Shown piece by piece: positions 5,446-10,148 of a stretch of DNA of 10,148 nt. This stretch comes from a bacterium (GTDB lineage Bacteria; Patescibacteria; Gracilibacteria; 1-14-2-50-48-13). Position numbers and translations under genes: made by a program. The stretch lies in contig JAUIFW010000031.1 of assembly GCA_030430105.1 (NCBI GenBank), positions 1 through 10,148 of the forward strand, in the 5' to 3' direction. Within the stretch, counting starts at the first letter, position 1. Each line of letters begins with the position of its first letter. Below the pieces are notes generated by a model. That model saw nothing but the letters and a program-made list of their open reading frames with translations, made no database searches and was not told the origin of the DNA.

Positions 5446-7845
5446 ATGCAAGTTTTTCTTTTACTTCTAGTTCTCGCTTCGGGAGGCCTACTCTGGCTGA
5501 TATGGAGAAAACGACGTATGGAGCACCGCGCCTATACGATGAAGTTTTTGCATGTGCTGATCCCAAAGAAGGAGTCGGACTTAGATGCCAAAAAGGAGGC
5601 AGATAGTAGAGGAGACTTTAAGGAGAAGGTGGCAGTGATGGAACAGCTATTGGCTTCTATCCATGATATTGGAAAGGATAACCATGTGTCGCTCGAGTAT
5701 GTTACAATTAATGGCCTGGTGCATTTCTATGTGGGCGTGCCTTCTGATAAGGCGGAGCTGATTGAGAAACAGATCACGAGTTACTATCCTGATGCGATCG
5801 TAGAAATAGAGAAGGAGGTAAATATATTTCCTGATGAGTGTGAGGTACACACTGCAGAGTTTGAGCTTAAGAAGGAATTTACTTATCCAATCAAGACCTA
5901 TCAGCAGCTGGAGTCTGATCCTATTAATAATTTTATTAACTCGCTTTCGAAGTTTGATAAGCATGAGGGGGCGATGATTCAGATTCTTCTTCGGCCTGTA
6001 CCTGATAAGAAGTGGCAGGATAGGGTAAAGAAGAAGGCAGAGGATGTGTACAATGACAAGAAGGATGCTTCTTTGAAACCGTTGTCTTTTCTTAAAGACA
6101 TTTTTACGCTCTTTTCGTCCTCTTCTAGTGATAAGAAGGATGAGCCAAAGAAAATGACACCACTTACGGAGGAGGTGGTGAAGGCTATTGAGACGAAGTC
6201 ACATCGTGTTGGATTTGATGTGAAGATTCGTGTGGTAGGCGCTGCGAAAACTACGTATGAGGCAAAGAATATTGTAAATAACATTGCGGGCGCCTTCGTG
6301 CAATTGAGTCATCCTAGAATGAACGCACTGAAGAAAAAGGAGAAGGGAAGGCTTGGGACAAACCTTTACCACTTACTGCTTCGATCTTTTTATCGTGGAG
6401 TGTTTGAGAAGCCACAGGTGCTTTCTACGGACGAAATTGCTTCTATTTATCACTTCCCACACAACAAGTTTAATCAGAGCGGATCGGTGAAGTGGCAGAA
6501 TTTTAAGATTTCGCCACCACCGGAGAATTTGCCGGAGGAAGGACTGTATCTTGGATATACGAATTATCGTGGAGTGCGAAAGGATGTGCGTCTTGCGGAT
6601 GAAGATCGTTTCCGTCACTTCTATATTATTGGACAGACGGGTACTGGTAAGTCTTCTATTTTGCAGAGTATGATTAAGCAGGATTTACAGAATGGAGCTG
6701 GGATTTGTGTGATGGACCCCCATGGAGAGTTGGCTGAGGATATTTTGCCGTATATTCCTAAGGAGCGAGCTGATGATGTGATTCTCTTCAATCCTGCGGA
6801 TACGGAGCGTCCACTTGGACTCAATTTCTTGGAGGCGAAGGATGCGGATGAGATGGCCTTTGTGACGGAGGATCTCACGAAGATGATGATAGGATTGTTT
6901 GGTCCTGAGATCTTTGGTCCGCGTATTCAGGACTACTTTAGAAATGGTGTGCTTACCCTTATGTCTGATCCTGAAGGTAGTGCGCTTACGGATATTATGG
7001 CGCTTTTCACGAATGAAGAGTTCCAGAAGAAGAAGCGAAAACATTTGAATAATGCGGTGGTGAAGTCTTGGTGGGATCACACCTTTGATGCCATGGGTGA
7101 TCGGGAGAAGACTGAGATCATACCGTACTTTGCTGCGAAGTTTGGTCAGTTTATTACAAACGATACTATTCGAAATATTATTGGGCAGACAAAGTCGAGC
7201 TTTGATATGTCCGAGGCGATGCAGCAACGGAAGATTATTTTGGTTAATCTTTCCAAAGGACTTATTGGAGATCTCAACGCCAATCTTCTTGGTATGATTA
7301 TCGTCTCCAAGATTCAGATGGCAGCTATGCGTAGGCAAAAAATGCCGAAGTCTGAACGTGTGCCTTTCTTCTGTTATATCGATGAGTTCCAGAACTTTGT
7401 GACGGACTCTATTGAGTCGATCCTCTCTGAGGCTCGAAAGTATAAGCTTGGGATGATTCTTGCTCATCAGTATATCGATCAGCTTGAGGCGAAAAGCTTG
7501 GGCGGAGAGACAAAGCTGAAGGGTGCGATCTTCGGTAATGTGGGTAATGTCCTTTCGTATAAGATTGGTGAAATCGATGCGGAGTTTATGGCGAAGGTGT
7601 TTGCGCCCGTGTTCTCTGAGCAGGATATTGCGAACCAGGATGCCTTCAAGGCGATTATGAAGCTTAGTGTAGATCTGCAGCCGACGAGACCGTTTAGTCT
7701 CACTATTCGAAAACACTGGGAGATGGAGGAGTTTGTGGAGAATAAGGAAGTAGGGGAGGCGATTCGGCAGCTTGCCCGTCTTAAGTATGGACGGCAGCGG
7801 GAGTTTGTGGATCGCGAGATACGCTACCGTATCGGCGCTATTTAG
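5446..7845 (+). CDS. VirD4/TraD-like type IV secretion ATPase (HerA/FtsK superfamily) with long N-terminal domain
   Basis: The 799-residue protein has one N-terminal membrane helix (about 3-20, followed by RKRR), so it is anchored with its bulk in the cytoplasm. Residues 30-380 form a mixed alpha/beta region of unknown function with a low-complexity serine/lysine stretch (222-236). The RecA-like motor follows: Walker A GQTGTGKS at 396-403 (Lys402), VMDPHGE at 422-428, and Walker B in CYIDEFQNF at 643-651 (Asp646, Glu647). ILAHQYIDQL (671-680) matches the conserved LAxQ-type motif after Walker B in VirD4/TraD/TraG coupling proteins. Such ATPases recruit and drive DNA or protein substrates into a type IV channel. 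HerA-type helicases are an alternative, but the membrane helix favours a coupling-protein role. The ATG is set by the membrane helix. The gene is monocistronic by appearance; element B starts one base after the stop. No VirB4, VirB6 or relaxase is visible in this window. Confidence 0.88.
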   Translation: MQVFLLLLVLASGGLLWLIWRKRRMEHRAYTMKFLHVLIPKKESDLDAKKEADSRGDFKEKVAVMEQLLASIHDIGKDNHVSLEYVTINGLVHFYVGVPSDKAELIEKQITSYYPDAIVEIEKEVNIFPDECEVHTAEFELKKEFTYPIKTYQQLESDPINNFINSLSKFDKHEGAMIQILLRPVPDKKWQDRVKKKAEDVYNDKKDASLKPLSFLKDIFTLFSSSSSDKKDEPKKMTPLTEEVVKAIETKSHRVGFDVKIRVVGAAKTTYEAKNIVNNIAGAFVQLSHPRMNALKKKEKGRLGTNLYHLLLRSFYRGVFEKPQVLSTDEIASIYHFPHNKFNQSGSVKWQNFKISPPPENLPEEGLYLGYTNYRGVRKDVRLADEDRFRHFYIIGQTGTGKSSILQSMIKQDLQNGAGICVMDPHGELAEDILPYIPKERADDVILFNPADTERPLGLNFLEAKDADEMAFVTEDLTKMMIGLFGPEIFGPRIQDYFRNGVLTLMSDPEGSALTDIMALFTNEEFQKKKRKHLNNAVVKSWWDHTFDAMGDREKTEIIPYFAAKFGQFITNDTIRNIIGQTKSSFDMSEAMQQRKIILVNLSKGLIGDLNANLLGMIIVSKIQMAAMRRQKMPKSERVPFFCYIDEFQNFVTDSIESILSEARKYKLGMILAHQYIDQLEAKSLGGETKLKGAIFGNVGNVLSYKIGEIDAEFMAKVFAPVFSEQDIANQDAFKAIMKLSVDLQPTRPFSLTIRKHWEMEEFVENKEVGEAIRQLARLKYGRQREFVDREIRYRIGAI

Positions 7846-7970
7846 GAAAGCACTCAGATTGGCGTATTACTTCGTCGGAGCCTGAATTTGCTTCTCGCCG
7901 TACCGTAGTATGACTCGGCGCAAATTCAGACTCCTCCTTGTATTATACCAATCTGAGCACTTTCTGGGGC
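7846..7970. repeat. Structured inverted-repeat element, copy B
   Basis: This second copy starts immediately after the TAG stop of the VirD4-like gene. The outer arms are a 17 bp imperfect stem, 7846-7862 with 7948-7964, matching at 15 positions. The middle arms are a 15 bp stem, GGAGCCTGAATTTGC (7877-7891) with GCAAATTCAGACTCC (7920-7934), one mismatch. The centre holds GCCG (7897-7900) and CGGC (7916-7919) with TAC and GTA inside. Blocks CGTATT-N4-CGTCG (7864-7878), CTCCTTG (7934-7940) and the right end GCACTT-Y-CTG are shared with copy A at 1518-1640. No T run follows the middle stem, so simple termination does not explain this copy. Nothing coding is visible from here to 8118. Confidence 0.75.
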
Positions 7971-8014
7971 TTTGGTGTGGTAGGGTTTTTCTGTAGTTAA
8001 TATTTTGTTTCAAC

Positions 8015-8056
8015 TAGGACTCAAGACCTGAGTCCTAAGCCCTAAGCCCGGGCTCT
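8015..8056. repeat. Degenerate heptamer tandem repeat, tract 2, with hairpin
   Basis: Six 7-base units run through this interval: TAGGACT (8015), CAAGACC (8022), TGAGTCC (8029), TAAGCCC (8036), TAAGCCC (8043) and GGGCTCT (8050). The first part is also a perfect 9 bp hairpin, TAGGACTCA (8015-8023) with TGAGTCCTA (8029-8037), loop AGACC. Unit pattern and period match tract 1 at 3314-3348. It lies in the gap before the SLH-M23 gene. Confidence 0.6.
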
Positions 8057-8102
8057 CGTTTTTGGTTGTTGTTTTGCCTGGATTTGGCACACTGTTGCTA
8101 CG

Positions 8103-8108
8103 TATATT
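8103..8108 (+). promoter_or_regulatory. Possible -10 element (TATATT) for the SLH-M23 gene
   Basis: TATATT lies 10 nt before the ATG at 8119, which would give a nearly leaderless mRNA. No -35 with suitable spacing is seen, so this is weak. It is listed because the 273-base gap otherwise offers only the repeat element and the heptamer tract. Confidence 0.25.
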
Positions 8109-8118
8109 TCTTCGTTTC

Positions 8119-9561
8119 ATGATTCGTAAACTCATTGTTCTAGGTACGCTTTTGAGCTGCGTAACTGTGGCCTCTGCCGCGGGAGGTACTATGTTTTCTG
8201 ATGTTCCTGATTCACATTTTGCAGTGCCATTTATTAATGGATTGGTAGAGGAGGGAATTGTTTCTGGATATGCTGATGGGACTTTTAGGCCTGGAGACCA
8301 GATTACTCGAGCGGAAGCTGCGGTGATTGTTTCACGTATTGGTAAGAAGACTGGGGCGATTCCTGCAATGTATACAATTCTTGATCATGACTTTGTAGAT
8401 ATTAGGTCTACGGATTGGTGGTATTATCCCGTGAAATTGGTAGAGAGTTTTTCGATTATGCGGGGTGATACAAATGCATCTGGTGATCCTGTGGGTAGGT
8501 TTCGTCCTTTGGATACACTGCTTCGTGTGGAGGCTGCGAAGATACTTGTGAGTGTGGCAATGGCGGGTGACCTTCGTGGAGCTATGCCCAGTTTTCCAGA
8601 TGTCGTGCGAGGGCAGTGGTATGAACCATTTGTGGAGCAGGCCTATTTGCTTTCTATGGTGGATGGGTATGCGGACTCTGCGTACTTTGGAGTCGAAGAT
8701 CTTGTGACCCGTGGAGCATTTGCTAAGATGGCGTACTTTGCCTTGTACCCAGAGGGGCGAGAGGGAGTAGGGTACATTTGTGAGGGTGAGGAAATCAGAG
8801 AAGGCGTTACGAAGGAAGAGGAGCCGGAGGGAGTCCTTGAAGGAGATAGGAACTCTGCTTTGGATACGATGTCTGGTTCGCTTCTTGAGGAGAATGTGCT
8901 TGTAGATAGAGAGTCACTTTGTCCTGGGATAGGTCGGGTTTCTTGTTTGGAAGATGATTCTTTGCCGTTTTGTTCGCAATACTCAGGGGCTAGTCCACAG
9001 TTTTTGCAAGCGTATCCTTTTTTGGATGAAGCAGTACGGCTTGTGGAGGGGTATGCAGGATATGATGGAAATTTGGAGGACGAGATCGGCGCCTTCCATG
9101 GAGGAGTTGATTATGTGAAATACAGTGCAGGTAGCCTGGTACCTTTTGATGTGACCCTCATGCATGATGGGTATATTTTTCAGGGTACGTCTTCCTCTTG
9201 GGGTGCGTATGTTATTGCTTTTTATCCTGAGCAGTGGGAGGGAAATTGGTACGCTACCTTGTATTCTCATCTTACTGCGATACCAGGTTCTATTCCTTGG
9301 TATGCACCAGGTGGTCCTGTGCGTGAAGGGAAGCTTATGACTACTGGTGAGTATGTGGGCTTGAGTGATACATCTGGTGATACAAAGGGGAATGTGCAGC
9401 TTCATGTGGAATTGCTAAAGATCGATCCAGATACGGCACGAAAGACTAAGATGGATGTGTATGGAGTGAATGCTCGCTACTCATCTGGAGCCTATCCCCA
9501 AGTAGGGGAGTCTTTGGAGGGAGTTCCTCACCATTGGGTGCGTCATGATATTATGCCGTAG
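8119..9561 (+). CDS. Secreted SLH-domain protein with C-terminal M23 (LytM-like) domain
   Basis: The 480-residue protein starts with a signal peptide (residues 1-20, MIRKLIVLGT onward, cut after ASA). Three S-layer homology repeats follow: about 26-75 (FSDVP...GYADGTFRP...ITRAEAA), 92-148 (FVDI...GRFRP...LRVEAAK) and 159-209 (FPDV...VTRGAFAKM). These normally bind pyruvylated wall polymers and hold the protein on the cell surface. An acidic linker (210-285) has cysteines 221, 268, 276 and 285. Residues about 315-435 resemble an M23 metallopeptidase: HGGVD (His327, Asp331), YSHL (His384) and QLHVE (His429). The three zinc ligands are present, but the first histidine of the usual HxH motif is Gln427, so activity is uncertain. 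A TTG at 8062 in the same frame would put 19 residues before the signal peptide; ATG 8119 is better. The gene precedes mraY by 60 nt and fits envelope maintenance. Confidence 0.88.
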   Translation: MIRKLIVLGTLLSCVTVASAAGGTMFSDVPDSHFAVPFINGLVEEGIVSGYADGTFRPGDQITRAEAAVIVSRIGKKTGAIPAMYTILDHDFVDIRSTDWWYYPVKLVESFSIMRGDTNASGDPVGRFRPLDTLLRVEAAKILVSVAMAGDLRGAMPSFPDVVRGQWYEPFVEQAYLLSMVDGYADSAYFGVEDLVTRGAFAKMAYFALYPEGREGVGYICEGEEIREGVTKEEEPEGVLEGDRNSALDTMSGSLLEENVLVDRESLCPGIGRVSCLEDDSLPFCSQYSGASPQFLQAYPFLDEAVRLVEGYAGYDGNLEDEIGAFHGGVDYVKYSAGSLVPFDVTLMHDGYIFQGTSSSWGAYVIAFYPEQWEGNWYATLYSHLTAIPGSIPWYAPGGPVREGKLMTTGEYVGLSDTSGDTKGNVQLHVELLKIDPDTARKTKMDVYGVNARYSSGAYPQVGESLEGVPHHWVRHDIMP

Positions 9562-9564
9562 ACG

Positions 9565-9593
9565 TTGCTATTTGCGCTAGTTTCCCGTATACA
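9565..9593 (+). promoter_or_regulatory. Possible promoter for mraY
   Basis: TTGCTA (9565-9570) and TATACA (9588-9593) are separated by 17 bp. A start near 9600 would leave a leader of about 22 nt before the ATG at 9622. This suggests that mraY has its own promoter rather than relying on read-through from the SLH-M23 gene. The interval has no terminator-like stem. Confidence 0.5.
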
Positions 9594-9621
9594 GGATGTG
9601 TTCTTTAACCCCCAGTTGTAG

Positions 9622-10148
9622 ATGGAATATGTACCAGGTTTAATAGAGATTTTTGGGTTTGGCGCACTTGCTTTTTTTGTCTCTATTGCGTTTGCTCCGA
9701 CGTTCATCAAGCTTCTTCATCATTATAAGATGGGCAAAACTTTGCGGCAGAATGCAACTGCGGGGGGAGCTGCTACGATATTTAATGCCTTGCATAAGAA
9801 TAAGGCGGGGACTCCTACGATGGGAGGGCTTCTTGTTTGGGTGACGGTTGTTCTTGTGGTGCTTTTTTCACGTCTACTTTCTTTGATTGATGTGATCCCA
9901 CGCTCCTTGCTACAGCGTTCTGAAACATGGCTTGTGGTGTTTTCTTTGGTGTCTTTTGGAATTATTGGAGTGATTGATGACTGGTTTAATGTGAAGGGAC
10001 TTGGGAAGACGAAGGGATTGAGTGTGAAGCCAAAGCTATTTTTGGTTACCACTATGGCTCTTATTGGGGCGCTTTGGTTTCATTTGAAGCTAGATTGGAG
10101 CCTTATGCATATTCCTGGAGTAGGGGATTTTGATATTGGGTTTTGGTA
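9622..10148 (+). CDS. mraY: MraY, phospho-MurNAc-pentapeptide transferase, 5' part (truncated by window edge)
   Basis: MraY transfers phospho-MurNAc-pentapeptide from UDP to undecaprenyl phosphate at the inner membrane, making lipid I, the first membrane step of peptidoglycan synthesis. 175 codons are visible. Residues 9-33 form the first membrane helix. KAGTPTMGG at 61-69 is the family signature loop. Helices follow at about 70-90 and 103-118. GVIDDWFNVK at 116-125 contains the conserved Asp119-Asp120 pair that handles magnesium and catalysis, followed by KTKGLSVKPK (129-138), also typical. The related WecA/TagO enzymes lack this KAGTPTMGG plus KGL combination. ATG 9622 fits the family N-terminus; no Shine-Dalgarno is present. 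Its presence indicates the cell makes its own peptidoglycan precursor lipid, in keeping with the wall-related SLH-M23 protein directly upstream. Confidence 0.93.
   Translation, partial: MEYVPGLIEIFGFGALAFFVSIAFAPTFIKLLHHYKMGKTLRQNATAGGAATIFNALHKNKAGTPTMGGLLVWVTVVLVVLFSRLLSLIDVIPRSLLQRSETWLVVFSLVSFGIIGVIDDWFNVKGLGKTKGLSVKPKLFLVTTMALIGALWFHLKLDWSLMHIPGVGDFDIGFW

Noticed and set aside
6685..7716. Long antisense open frame (343 codons) opposite the VirD4-like gene
   Set aside because: It is a shadow of the real gene: it has no domain, is rich in basic and isoleucine/leucine residues as expected from reversed codons, and the plus-strand protein carries clear Walker motifs.
8062..8118. TTG start at 8062 for the SLH-M23 protein
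   Set aside because: It would put 19 residues before a complete signal peptide; the ATG at 8119 begins exactly at that signal peptide.
1..10148. CRISPR arrays, tRNA, rRNA or a transposase gene
   Set aside because: No regularly spaced direct repeats, no tRNA cloverleaf or rRNA motif, and no transposase or integrase frame were seen on either strand.

Overview
The window looks like a chromosomal segment from a Patescibacteria (Candidate Phyla Radiation) or similar small-genome bacterium. This is an inference from the gene mix and style, not a phylogenetic result. The signs are a VirD4/TraD-like ATPase with a long family-specific N-terminus, a two-helix VirB2/TrbC-like pilin protein, a cell-surface SLH-peptidase, peptidoglycan and glycan genes scattered as single transcription units, no Shine-Dalgarno sequence at any start, and several GTG starts. 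Standard UGA stop usage is supported, which argues against the UGA-glycine lineages (Gracilibacteria/Absconditabacteria).

Layout. Positions 1-751 (minus) hold the N-terminal part of a P-type ATPase whose actuator TGES motif is replaced by FGIT. It is divergent from lexA (894-1517, plus), a self-cleaving SOS repressor with all catalytic residues; a palindrome at 801-814 between them is a candidate LexA operator. A structured inverted-repeat element (A, about 1518-1640) follows lexA. Next comes a lipid-linked glycan flippase (1767-3311, plus), a heptamer repeat tract (3314-3348) and a strong bidirectional terminator (3361-3391). On the minus strand, read right to left, are a GT4 glycosyltransferase (4189-5322), a coupled small protein with weak DUF721/DciA-like character (3905-4192), and a secreted VirB2/TrbC-like pilin protein with its own good promoter (3415-3837). 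Diverging rightward from the glycosyltransferase is a 799-residue VirD4/TraD-like ATPase (5446-7845), followed by a second copy of the structured element (B, 7846-7970), a second heptamer tract (8015-8056), an SLH-M23 surface protein (8119-9561) and the 5' part of mraY (9622 to the window end).

How the genes fit together. Most of the window serves the cell envelope: a glycosyltransferase and flippase for surface polysaccharide or glycolipid, mraY for lipid I synthesis in peptidoglycan assembly, and an SLH-anchored M23-like protein for the wall or S-layer. The pilin-like protein and the VirD4-like ATPase point to a type IV secretion or DNA-uptake/pilus machine whose other parts lie outside this window. 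lexA supplies DNA-damage control.

The most interesting undescribed signal is the A/B pair of about 120 bp elements. They share internal sequence blocks and ends, but their stem sequences differ while staying self-complementary within each copy, and both begin directly after a stop codon. The heptamer tracts (period 7, about RAGNCCT) are a second intergenic repeat family.
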